From Pseudomonadota bacterium (GTDB lineage: Bacteria > Pseudomonadota > Gammaproteobacteria > Steroidobacterales > Steroidobacteraceae): a DNA stretch of 64,000 nucleotides. The stretch is from contig JAEWBG010000018.1 of the NCBI GenBank assembly GCA_023391335.1, forward strand, positions 1 through 64,000, given 5' to 3'. Both the position numbers and the translations under genes were made by a program. Shown in pieces: positions 54,941 to 63,411 of the stretch (its first letter is position 1; the number at the start of each line of letters is the position of its first letter). Under the pieces are notes generated by a model. It was not told the DNA's origin, ran no database searches, and saw nothing but the letters and a program-made list of their open reading frames with translations.

Positions 54941-56932
54941 TCACTGCGCCTTCGCCACAACATCGCCCGGCGGGTTGTACTTTTCCAGGAACGCTTCGAC
55001 GCGTTTCAAGAAATCGATGTTGTTCGCGGGGCTCTCGAATCCGTGCCCCTCGCCTTCGTATAGGACGAAGTCGTGTGGTTTATTCGCCTTCGTCAGCAAG
55101 TCGTGAAACTTGATCGACTGCGATGGCGGCACGTTGTCGTCGCGGCTCCCGTGTGCGATCAGAAGCGGTATCGCGACCTTGTCGGCCGCACGCAGCGGCG
55201 AGATCGTCGCGAGATCGAAATCTTTATCGCCCTGAACTTTGTCGCGCCAGTTGCGGTAATAGCGCGTCGCACTCATGGAACGACGGTCGTAACGCAACAT
55301 CGCGCCCACGTCCGACACGCCGGCGAAACTGATTGCACATCGATAGATGTCGGGGTTGCGCACTGCTGCCCACATCGCAGCATATCCACCGAACGATGCG
55401 CCCATGATGCAAATCCGCTTCGGATCGACCTTTCCCTGATCCACGAGCCACTTGGCGCCGTCGTCAATGTCGTCTTGCATCGCGCGTCCCCATTGCCCCA
55501 TTCCCTTCTCGACGTACTCCTTGCCGTAACCTGTCGAGCCGCGGAAGTTCGGCTGCAGCACTGCATACCCGCGGTTTGCTAGAAATTGCACCCAGGAGTC
55601 GTAGCCCCACTCGTCGCGATAGAACGGACCTCCGTGCGGCATCACCACCAGCGGCAAATTCTTCGCCTCGAGTCCCTGCGGCAGAGTGACGTAGGCTGGA
55701 ATCTCCAAGCCATCGCGCGCGTGATACGACGTACTTTCCATTCGCGAGAGCGATGCCCCATCGACGTGGTCATAGGGCTCGGAAAGCACCCTGAGCGAGT
55801 TCTTACTTGGTTCGAAGTAGAAGTAGCGGCCTGGATCCGAGGCTGCTGCACTCCACACGATGATTCGGGATTCGTCAGCATTGAAGGAAACCATGCGATT
55901 GGTGTGATCGGGAAGCGCCTTGTCGATCTTCGCCTGCCACTGCTTCAATTTCGGATCGAACCATTCGATGCGGCTGCGATCATCCGTGTAACGCACCCCG
56001 AGCACGGACCCGCCGCTCGATAGCACGACGTCGTCGATATCGACGGTGGGATGCTCGTAAATGGCGTCGCCCACGGTATCGGTCGTGAAATCGTACTTGT
56101 ACAACCCAAACCGCGCGTTCTTGGTGTTGGCGATGACGAGCCCCGTATCGGTTCCGTCCATCACGAACTTCTCGATATTCCCCTGCTCCTCGTCAAGTTC
56201 GGTGTGGCGCACGACCCTTTTAAAATCGTCGTCCGCATTCTTGCGATAGAGCAACCACCAGCGCTTACCCGAGGAGCCGATGCCGGCCCTCACCACGCCA
56301 TCGGGATCGGCGAACCAGCTCCAAACGTTCTCTTTCTGCGAGACGATCTTCTTCATCTTCAACGTAGCGAGATCGACGCGCCATACGGACGGGTAGTCGA
56401 ACACGGTCTCTTGGATAGACAACAGGAGATGGCTGCCGTCCGGAGCGACGTAGATCACGTCATCGCCAACGATGCCTTCCCGGTTTTTGCCCACGAATTG
56501 CGCTTGCGAGTTCTTCAGATCGAGCAGGATGAGGCGCGTCACATAGACTTCGTCCCCTTCCAGCATGTCGTTCTTGCCGATACTGATGAGTAGGCGGTCG
56601 TTCCCCGCCCACCGATACCAAAGCAAATCGCGTTTTTCAGGAATCGGAATCGCGCCGAATGCAGGGTGAAATTGATCAAGGTTCACCACGATCAAGCGCA
56701 AACCATCGCGAACATAGGCCCGCGAAGCAACCAACGTGCCGTCCGGCGAAATCTTCGGCGAAGTCATGAAGGGCAGCGCCCCGAAATCCTCGGCGCTGAT
56801 GCGTTTCGTCGGCGTTTGGCTCGCATTGCCGTCGGCCTGAACGCTCGTTCCTGATAAGCAGAATGCCGCGAAGACGACCGCGCACGTTGCCAATAGCCAC
56901 CCGCGCCCACTCAAGCACTTCCTAGTTTCCAT
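54941..56932 (-). CDS. S9 family peptidase (acylaminoacyl-peptidase/DPP-like)
   Basis: Start at 56932 gives 663 residues with a signal peptide (LLATCAVVFAAFCLSGTSVQA). The N-terminal ~400 residues are a WD/beta-propeller cap. The catalytic alpha/beta hydrolase has the Ser motif GASFGGYAAM, Asp in HGSRDDNVPPSQS and His in EGEGHGFESP, the S9 triad. The GGP oxyanion loop (MPHGGPFYRDEWGYDS) is present. It hydrolyses oligopeptides in the periplasm. The longer frame to 57034 adds a charged N-terminus unlikely in a secreted protein. Confidence 0.9.
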   Translation of the reverse strand: METRKCLSGRGWLLATCAVVFAAFCLSGTSVQADGNASQTPTKRISAEDFGALPFMTSPKISPDGTLVASRAYVRDGLRLIVVNLDQFHPAFGAIPIPEKRDLLWYRWAGNDRLLISIGKNDMLEGDEVYVTRLILLDLKNSQAQFVGKNREGIVGDDVIYVAPDGSHLLLSIQETVFDYPSVWRVDLATLKMKKIVSQKENVWSWFADPDGVVRAGIGSSGKRWWLLYRKNADDDFKRVVRHTELDEEQGNIEKFVMDGTDTGLVIANTKNARFGLYKYDFTTDTVGDAIYEHPTVDIDDVVLSSGGSVLGVRYTDDRSRIEWFDPKLKQWQAKIDKALPDHTNRMVSFNADESRIIVWSAAASDPGRYFYFEPSKNSLRVLSEPYDHVDGASLSRMESTSYHARDGLEIPAYVTLPQGLEAKNLPLVVMPHGGPFYRDEWGYDSWVQFLANRGYAVLQPNFRGSTGYGKEYVEKGMGQWGRAMQDDIDDGAKWLVDQGKVDPKRICIMGASFGGYAAMWAAVRNPDIYRCAISFAGVSDVGAMLRYDRRSMSATRYYRNWRDKVQGDKDFDLATISPLRAADKVAIPLLIAHGSRDDNVPPSQSIKFHDLLTKANKPHDFVLYEGEGHGFESPANNIDFLKRVEAFLEKYNPPGDVVAKAQ

Positions 56933-57068
56933 AAGACCCGCTGTAGTTGTTGTGTCCTGGCGGACGTCGATTTTGCATGCCGCCGCGGCTTTGTCACGCG
57001 ACTTAAATGTGCGGACACTCAGGTTTTCTCGCAATCGCGCGCCAACGTAACGCCCTTGTCACATCAAC

Positions 57069-57896
57069 GTGGCTCAATTGCGTTCCGTGAACGAAGACCA
57101 AACTCACTACCGAACGATCTGGCTTTCCGACATCCACCTAGGCACCCCCGGATGTCAGGCGTACTACCTGCTCGACTTCTTGCGAAGTCATCGGGCCGAC
57201 ACGCTCTACCTGGTCGGCGACATTCTCGATGGCTGGCAACTGCGCAAGAGCTGGTATTGGCCGCAGGCGCATAACGATGTCGTACAGAAGCTCTTGCGCA
57301 TGGCGCGCAAGGGAACGCAGGTGATTTACATCCCAGGCAATCACGATGAGCTCAATCGCCAGTTCATCGGTCTATCGCTCGGGGAAATTCAGATTCGGGA
57401 AGATGCGATTCATACGACCGCGCGCGGCAAGCGGCTGTGGGTGACTCACGGCGATCTATTCGATGGCGTGATGAAGCACGCTCGCTGGCTCGCTCACGTC
57501 GGCAGTTGGATGTACGAAATTCTGCTGAGCCTCAATCGTTGGTTGAACGCGATTCGGCAACGACTCGGCCTGCCCTATTGGTCGATGTCGCAATACCTGA
57601 AGCACCAAGTCAAAAACGCGGTGAACTTCATTTCCGATTTCGAACACGTGATGACCGCGGAAGCAAAGCGCCGCGGCTGCCATGGAGTGGTGTGCGGACA
57701 CATCCACAAGGCCGAGATCCGCGCAATCGACGACATGCTCTATTGCAACGACGGCGACTGGGTCGAGAGCCTGACGGCGCTCGTCGAGACTCATGACGGC
57801 GAGTTGAAGCTCATTCACTGGCGCAACCGCATGCTCGCACCGATGAATCTAGGCCGATTGGAAGAAACCGAAGATGCCGAGGTCGCCACCGCTTGA
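57069..57896 (+). CDS. UDP-2,3-diacylglucosamine diphosphatase-like phosphoesterase
   Basis: 275 residues from a GTG start. Calcineurin-like metallophosphoesterase with ligand motifs SDIHLG, GDILDG, GNHDE, THGDLFDG and GHIHKAEI, in the order of LpxH-type enzymes. The long central insert (WLAHVGSWMYEILLSLNRWLNA) is amphipathic and probably docks to the membrane. A role in lipid A or another glycolipid is inferred; LpxH proper is usually ~240 residues. Next gene: GT4 glycosyltransferase, a pairing often seen and consistent with glycolipid work. Confidence 0.85.
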   Translation: MAQLRSVNEDQTHYRTIWLSDIHLGTPGCQAYYLLDFLRSHRADTLYLVGDILDGWQLRKSWYWPQAHNDVVQKLLRMARKGTQVIYIPGNHDELNRQFIGLSLGEIQIREDAIHTTARGKRLWVTHGDLFDGVMKHARWLAHVGSWMYEILLSLNRWLNAIRQRLGLPYWSMSQYLKHQVKNAVNFISDFEHVMTAEAKRRGCHGVVCGHIHKAEIRAIDDMLYCNDGDWVESLTALVETHDGELKLIHWRNRMLAPMNLGRLEETEDAEVATA

Positions 57897-57932
57897 CGAT
57901 GGCGCCTCATACGCCCGGCACACCTCGCACCG

Positions 57933-57990
57933 ACCTCTCACCTCCTCACTTCCTCACCTCCTCACTTTCTCACTTCCTCACATTCTCACG
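57933..57990 (+). repeat. pyrimidine-rich tandem repeat before the glycosyltransferase
   Basis: Imperfect (CTCACTTCCT)-type iterations fill the space between the phosphoesterase stop and the ATG at 57998. There is no purine-rich ribosome-binding site except GGGG just before the ATG. Confidence 0.7.
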
Positions 57991-57997
57991 GGGCACC

Positions 57998-59041
57998 ATG
58001 AAAATCCTCATCGTCACCGACGCGTGGGAACCGCAAGTCAACGGAGTGGTTCGGACGCTGAAAGCAACCCGCGCCGAACTGCAAGCGATGGGGCACCGCG
58101 TCGACTTCCTCACTCCGCTCGAGTTCCGCACCGTGCCCTGCCCGACGTACCCAGACATCCGGCTGTCCTTGGCACCGAAACGCAAAGTGTTCGAACGCAT
58201 GCGCGATTTCGATCCCGATGCGATTCACATCGCGACCGAGGGCCCGTTGGGAATGGCCGCATGCAAATTCGCGATGAAGTTCGATCGTCCGTTCACGACG
58301 GCCTATCACACGCGCTTCCCCGAATACGTACAGGCGCGCTTCGCCATTCCGCTATCGTGGACTTACGGCTTTCTACGGTGGTTTCATCGGCCATCGAAAG
58401 CGGTGATGGCACCGACGGCCGTCGTGAAGCGCGATCTGGAAGCCGCCGGATTTACCAACGTGAAATTGTGGTCGCGTGGTGTCGACCATCAAATCTTTCG
58501 GCCGCAAGAAAGCAAAGCGTTGCAGAGCGAACCGCCGATCTTCTTGTACGTCGGCCGCGTCGCAGTGGAAAAGAACATCGAAGCGTTCTTGGAACTCGAT
58601 CTTCCCGGCTCGAAGTGGGTAGCCGGCATCGGCCCTGCTCTGGAAAGCTTGAAGACAAAGTTTCCCAAGGCGAATTACTTAGGCGTACTGAATCAGTACG
58701 AATTGGCAAAGGTGTATGCCGCGGCTGACGTGTTCGTATTCCCCAGTAAGACCGATACGTTCGGACTGGTATTGCTCGAGGCGATGGCGTGCGGACTCCC
58801 CGTCGCTGCTTACCCGGTGACTGGTCCGGTCGATGTCATCGACGATCCACGTGCCGGCGCGCTAGACAACGATTTGCGAGCCGCGTGCATGCGTGCGCTG
58901 GAATTGAAACGCGAGGATGTTGCGAACTACGCCAAGAAATTCTCTTGGCGTGCCGCCACCGAACAATTTCTCGCGCATTTACATCCGCGAGATCGCGCCA
59001 GCACTACGACCGACACATCGCTAGCGCGCGCGACCAGCTAA
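57998..59041 (+). CDS. GT4 family glycosyltransferase
   Basis: Starting at ATG 57998, 347 residues; the upstream frame runs through a pyrimidine repeat and is not protein-like. GT-B fold: N-terminal MKILIVTDAWEPQVNGVVRT with the G-V-V acceptor loop, and C-terminal nucleotide-sugar site (FLYVGRVAVEKNIEAFLEL, FPSKTDTFGLVLLEAMACG with the E-x7-E motif). It resembles MgtA/PimB-like enzymes that glycosylate lipid acceptors. Follows the LpxH-like gene, same direction. Overlaps the convergent glycoside hydrolase gene by 21 bp at the stop codons. Confidence 0.9.
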   Translation: MKILIVTDAWEPQVNGVVRTLKATRAELQAMGHRVDFLTPLEFRTVPCPTYPDIRLSLAPKRKVFERMRDFDPDAIHIATEGPLGMAACKFAMKFDRPFTTAYHTRFPEYVQARFAIPLSWTYGFLRWFHRPSKAVMAPTAVVKRDLEAAGFTNVKLWSRGVDHQIFRPQESKALQSEPPIFLYVGRVAVEKNIEAFLELDLPGSKWVAGIGPALESLKTKFPKANYLGVLNQYELAKVYAAADVFVFPSKTDTFGLVLLEAMACGLPVAAYPVTGPVDVIDDPRAGALDNDLRAACMRALELKREDVANYAKKFSWRAATEQFLAHLHPRDRASTTTDTSLARATS

Positions 59042-61096
59042 AGATCGGCGCACCGCGAGCGCTGCAAGCAGCGCGCTCAAAAGGAACCCTATCGAACCGC
59101 CGCCTCCGCCGCCCGATGAACTCGGCGTTGTCGGAGTGGGAGTCGGAGCAGGCGCCGCAGCGGTCACCGTTAAAGTGGCTGGATTGCTCTGCGCCGTTCC
59201 CGCGGCATTCGATGCGACGACTCTGAATTGATCGCCGGACATCGTGCTTGTAGCCGCAGAGACAGATAGCGTCTGCGTAGTGGTGCCGGAGTAGGCACCG
59301 CCATCGGAGATTGCCTCCCAAGCCGATGAGCCGCTCTTGAGTCGTTGCCATTGATAAGTTGGGACATCGCATCCCTTTGCAGCACCGCTAAACGTCGCAT
59401 TCGCGCCCGCGGCGATGGATGCTGATGCCGGCTGCTTTGAAACGCTCGGAGCCAAAGACGACGTCTCTTTCAAGTCGCCGCCGAACTCGATGACCACGGC
59501 CGTATATGGCGGGACGTCCTCACTAAGGTTCGCTCCGGTAAGCGCAGTTGTTTTTCCAGCTACGTCGGGGCAGCCGAAGCCTTCGGGGGTTGCGGCAGTG
59601 TCATTCGTCAGCCCGTAGGAGTACTCATTGGCTGCGCTCGTTGCCGTGAAGCCAGCCAGCGCGACATTGGCTTTCAACGTGTTCTTCGGATCCTTATTGA
59701 TCAGCAACACTCGAAGAGAGTTGTCCGCACGCTTCGCCGCGAACGCTCCCAACAAAGTGTTATCGCTCGTAGCCTGGATCATCTGATCGCCGCCCCGAGC
59801 AAAGTACTTGAGCAGCTTCATCATGTAGTACGTGGGATACGCCGTGTAGTAATCCGTCGCTCCACCGTCATGCGGACTCGAAAGCATTCCGTAGTCGCCG
59901 TAGTTCCGCCAGCCGAAAAGACTTGCGCTGTTATTGCCGATGATCTTGCCAGTCGAATCTGCTGGCGAGCCGTTGCGCAGGTCCCACCACGTCAACGCGT
60001 TGAATTCTGTTTGCAACAAGTTGCCAACGCTATCCGCAAGGAATAGGCCGTTCACGATGCTCGTCGATTGTTTTCCGGGGTCGGTATAGACGGAGTTGTT
60101 TTCCGTTACGACCAGTTCGATGTCTTCGCTTCCGGCTCCGTAGTAGTTGGTGAGTTGGCTGCGTAGATCGGCTGCGTCATTGCTCCAAGTCTTCGCGCTC
60201 TGCAAAAGCGTTGCGTCCGATTCTTGCCCGGGTGCTTGGTCGTAGCGGTGATAAATCAAGAAGTCCGGCGCCGCACTCAAGCTCTTCAATGTTTGCAAGA
60301 GTGTGCGCGTCCAGTTGTTGTACTGATTGCCAGTGACCGCAACCACACCGACCTTGATCGTCGCATCCACCGCGCGCATTTTGTCCATGTACGCTTTTGA
60401 GCGCGTCGCATATTGAGCTGCGTCGTGGGCCGGCACTTGATCATCGCGCTCCCAACTGCCGTAGTTTTCATTCCCGATCTCCCAATGACGGATGGCGATT
60501 GGATCGGTGCGTCCGAGTCGCAGGAAGTTCTGCCCGTCATCCGGCGTGATGGGAGTGGCTGCGCGCAGGTTGGCCCAGTAGCGCGCGGTGTACCAATGAG
60601 AGCCGTTCACATCATCGCCGATCGTGACATCGCCCGCGCCGCCTTCCGTGCCGGTTGCTGCGTTCGAATACGCAACCCATGCAGCGGCCTCTTCCGGCGT
60701 GCCGGTACCATAGTTCACAGATACGAACGCTTGTGCATTCGTGTCCAGGATCAGCTTTGCGAATTTGTCGAAGCCCGTCGCCCAAGCCCATGCTTCGTAT
60801 TGTTCTCCGCCCTGCACATCCTTGAGCTGACTTCGGTTGACCTTCCAATGGTAGAGATTGGAGTTCGATCCGCCAGGAATGCGGATGATGCGAATACCCG
60901 CCTGATTGACTAGGTCGATGGTTTGATCCGTCGCCGCTTCAGGATCCCAGATCACCGCATTCACACCGAAAACGCGCTCGTCGACAGTGCGAATCACCTG
61001 CGATGAATCGACAGACACTGCGACCGTTTGCGCCTGAGTAGAGAGTCCGATGCTGGAGACGCTGAGTAAGAGAATCGTCTTTGAGGAAAACCGCAT
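59021..61096 (-). CDS. secreted GH51-like arabinofuranosidase with Ig-like domain and GlyGly-CTERM
   Basis: 691 residues. Signal peptide (ILLLSVSSIGLSTQAQ), catalytic (beta/alpha)8 barrel with acid/base Glu in WEIGNENYGSWE and nucleophile Glu in LVVTENNSVYT, the alpha-L-arabinofuranosidase arrangement. An all-beta C-terminal subdomain (ITEGVPP-like region) is followed by an Ig-like domain (about 560-645), a Pro/Thr linker, and a Ser-Gly6-Ser tail with helix and Arg end, i.e. GlyGly-CTERM sorting. Acts on arabinose-containing polysaccharide outside the cell; substrate inferred. Confidence 0.83.
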   Translation of the reverse strand: MRFSSKTILLLSVSSIGLSTQAQTVAVSVDSSQVIRTVDERVFGVNAVIWDPEAATDQTIDLVNQAGIRIIRIPGGSNSNLYHWKVNRSQLKDVQGGEQYEAWAWATGFDKFAKLILDTNAQAFVSVNYGTGTPEEAAAWVAYSNAATGTEGGAGDVTIGDDVNGSHWYTARYWANLRAATPITPDDGQNFLRLGRTDPIAIRHWEIGNENYGSWERDDQVPAHDAAQYATRSKAYMDKMRAVDATIKVGVVAVTGNQYNNWTRTLLQTLKSLSAAPDFLIYHRYDQAPGQESDATLLQSAKTWSNDAADLRSQLTNYYGAGSEDIELVVTENNSVYTDPGKQSTSIVNGLFLADSVGNLLQTEFNALTWWDLRNGSPADSTGKIIGNNSASLFGWRNYGDYGMLSSPHDGGATDYYTAYPTYYMMKLLKYFARGGDQMIQATSDNTLLGAFAAKRADNSLRVLLINKDPKNTLKANVALAGFTATSAANEYSYGLTNDTAATPEGFGCPDVAGKTTALTGANLSEDVPPYTAVVIEFGGDLKETSSLAPSVSKQPASASIAAGANATFSGAAKGCDVPTYQWQRLKSGSSAWEAISDGGAYSGTTTQTLSVSAATSTMSGDQFRVVASNAAGTAQSNPATLTVTAAAPAPTPTPTTPSSSGGGGGGSIGFLLSALLAALAVRRSLAGRAR

Positions 61097-61160
61097 TGTT
61101 ATCGCCTCGATGACAGGATGGACGAACGTTTCCCGCCTGTACTCCGTGGCGACCGAACAA

Positions 61161-61189
61161 GCAGAGGGTCGTTACAGACAACCCTCTGC
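61161..61189 (-). terminator. terminator-like hairpin after the lipoprotein gene
   Basis: GCAGAGGGT (61161-61169) pairs with ACCCTCTGC (61181-61189). On the minus strand it lies just past the lipoprotein stop and is followed by TTGTT, a weak T-rich tail. It would separate this gene from the arabinofuranosidase gene downstream. Confidence 0.55.
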
Positions 61190-61199
61190 TCGCACTGCA

Positions 61200-61631
61200 C
61201 TACATGGTTTGCAGAGCCTTTTGTGCTCGAGCGACTTCTGATTCGCTCGGCGAATACGTTGTCCATCCGTCGTTCTTGTGAACGCGGTACTTAACGACTC
61301 GATGTTCGACATCGAACTCGTAGTACGGATAGACCTCGCGAAGATTGAAGAACATCGCCGGGGCGAAGAACAGAATATCCAGCGCCAGATGGCCGCCATT
61401 GAATCGCAATGGCAGAACGCCGTAGAACGGCTCCTGCCCCGGCGCATCGACGCGGAACTCATAGTTCCCGAAACTGGTGCTGCTGAATGACTCGGTGCGC
61501 GGAGCGGCCACTTTTTTGCTACTTCGGACTGCGACCGAGGCTTCCGGATGCGCGGAAGACATCGTCGTGGTGGCCGCACAACCCGCCAACATCGTGGCGG
61601 CTGACGCGGCAATCATGGATCGCAATTTCAT
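61200..61631 (-). CDS. small lipoprotein of unknown function
   Basis: I use the ATG at 61631, spaced from GGGAG; 143 residues. Signal with lipobox LAGC. The mature part is Ser/Thr-rich, then a beta-rich domain with FGNYEFRVDAPGQEP and LPLRFNGGHLALD, an FFAPAMFFNLREVYPYYEFD hydrophobic segment and an HRVVKYRVHKNDGW end. No family recognised. Outer- or inner-membrane anchored periplasmic protein; role unknown. Confidence 0.75.
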   Translation of the reverse strand: MKLRSMIAASAATMLAGCAATTTMSSAHPEASVAVRSSKKVAAPRTESFSSTSFGNYEFRVDAPGQEPFYGVLPLRFNGGHLALDILFFAPAMFFNLREVYPYYEFDVEHRVVKYRVHKNDGWTTYSPSESEVARAQKALQTM

Positions 61632-61848
61632 CTGCATCTCCCTTTTTGTTTGTCGTTGAGATTCCAACGCCCGCTGAGCTTCGGGCACGTGAATTGTGCA
61701 GTAATGAACGAAAGTTCGCGAGACGCGATCAGCAACTTTATGGCTGACATGCAAGCGGCGGGGTGCCTGGGATGACGCGAAGCGATACGTATAGGAACTC
61801 GGCTCCTGGCGGCTTAATTATGTCTGCACGTAGCCCTCGGAGACTGCC

Positions 61849-63411
61849 ATGCGCTTGGCCCTATCGTTCGTCCTAGCTGCCGCGTTCGTGACTGCATGCG
61901 GCACCAACCCGGTCACGGGCAAACGCGAAATTCAGTTCGTCTCCGAAGCGCAGGAAGTGCAGCTCGGCGAACAGAATTACGCGCCCGCGCAACAATCCCA
62001 AGGAGGCGATTTCGATTTGTTGCCCGAGCTGACTTCGTACGTCAGCAGCGTGGGCCAGAAGCTCGCTGCAGTAGCGGACCGCAAGCTGCCGTATGAATTT
62101 GTGGTGCTGGACAACTCAGTGCCGAACGCCTGGGCATTGCCGGGCGGCAAAATTGCGGTGAATCGCGGACTACTTACGGCCCTCGACAATGAGTCGGAGC
62201 TGGCCGCGGTGCTCGGCCATGAAATCGTCCACGCGGCGGCACGCCACGGTGCGAAGGCGCAAGAACGCGGCACGTTGATGCAGGCAGGGATGGCGATCGC
62301 GCAGATCGGGGCCGCAGTCGGCGGCGTGGATCAGAATCTGGCCGGGCTCGTACTGCAAGGCGCAGGCGTAGGTGCGCAAATGGTGCAGATGAAATACAGC
62401 CGCGAGCAAGAGCTCGAGGCGGACCAGTACGGCATGCGATACATGAAGCGTGCTGGCTACGATCCGACAGGTGCAGTCACGCTGCAAGAGAAGTTCGTGA
62501 AGATCGCGAACGAGGGCGAGCACAAACAAAGTTGGCTCGACGGGTTATTCGCATCCCACCCGCCTTCGACCGAACGCGTGAAACAAAATCAGGCGCTACT
62601 CGCGGAGCTCGGCGCGGGAGGACAAGTGGGCGCCAAGGAATACCTCGCGCACGTTCAGCCGCTCATGAAGATGGAGCCCGCGTTCGATAAATACGATGCA
62701 GCCATCGTGGCGGCGAACAAGAAGGACTTCGACACGGCGCGCACGTTGGCGAATGAAGCGGTGCAACTCGTGCCGAAAGAAGGACTGTTTCATCAATTGG
62801 TCGGCGATATTGCAATGGCTCAAAAGAAGCCAGCCGAGGCGCTTCCGCATTATCAGCAGGCCATCGATCGCAATCCCGATTACTTCGGCTCGTACCTGGG
62901 CGCCGGGATCGCGAAGCTCCAGCTTGGCGATCGCGCTCAAGCGGAACAGTGGCTGCAGAAGAGCGTCGACCTATTGCCCACTGCGCCAGCGGCGTACTAC
63001 TTGGGAACGATCGCAAAGGAAAAAGGCGATCAAAGCCATGCGCTCGAATACTTCAAAGCGGCCGCCTCATCGGATAGTCGCTTCGGTCAGATGGCAGGCT
63101 CAGAACTGGTGCGCATGGATTTGCCGCAGAACCCGGGCAACTACATTGCGACTGCGGCGCAGCTGGACCCTAGCGGGCGATTGATTCTCGTCGTCGAGAA
63201 TCGAGCGCCCGTGCCGCTTTCCTCAATTCAAGTGACGCCGGTGCTGATCGATGACTTTGGCCGCGTCGTACGTGAAGGCTCGCCGGTGGTCATTCGTGAA
63301 GTGTTGAATCCGAATCAGCGCATTGCCGGCGATGCAGGTGTGGGAGCGGTTACACCGCAGCAGCTATCGCAGGTCCGCTTTCGCGTCGATGGCGCTCGCG
63401 TTGCGGAGTGA
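61849..63411 (+). CDS. M48 family metalloprotease with TPR repeats (BepA-like)
   Basis: 520 residues. Lipoprotein signal (FVLAAAFVTAC). Zinc site HEIVH (His124, Glu125, His128) with the third ligand in SREQELEADQYG. After the protease domain (to ~residue 260) come TPR-type helical repeats (about 280-400), then a ~90-residue beta domain (SGRLILVVENRAPVPLSSIQV ...). The protease-TPR plan matches BepA/YfgC, which degrades or assists misassembled outer-membrane proteins; the C-terminal domain is extra. Confidence 0.9.
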   Translation: MRLALSFVLAAAFVTACGTNPVTGKREIQFVSEAQEVQLGEQNYAPAQQSQGGDFDLLPELTSYVSSVGQKLAAVADRKLPYEFVVLDNSVPNAWALPGGKIAVNRGLLTALDNESELAAVLGHEIVHAAARHGAKAQERGTLMQAGMAIAQIGAAVGGVDQNLAGLVLQGAGVGAQMVQMKYSREQELEADQYGMRYMKRAGYDPTGAVTLQEKFVKIANEGEHKQSWLDGLFASHPPSTERVKQNQALLAELGAGGQVGAKEYLAHVQPLMKMEPAFDKYDAAIVAANKKDFDTARTLANEAVQLVPKEGLFHQLVGDIAMAQKKPAEALPHYQQAIDRNPDYFGSYLGAGIAKLQLGDRAQAEQWLQKSVDLLPTAPAAYYLGTIAKEKGDQSHALEYFKAAASSDSRFGQMAGSELVRMDLPQNPGNYIATAAQLDPSGRLILVVENRAPVPLSSIQVTPVLIDDFGRVVREGSPVVIREVLNPNQRIAGDAGVGAVTPQQLSQVRFRVDGARVAE

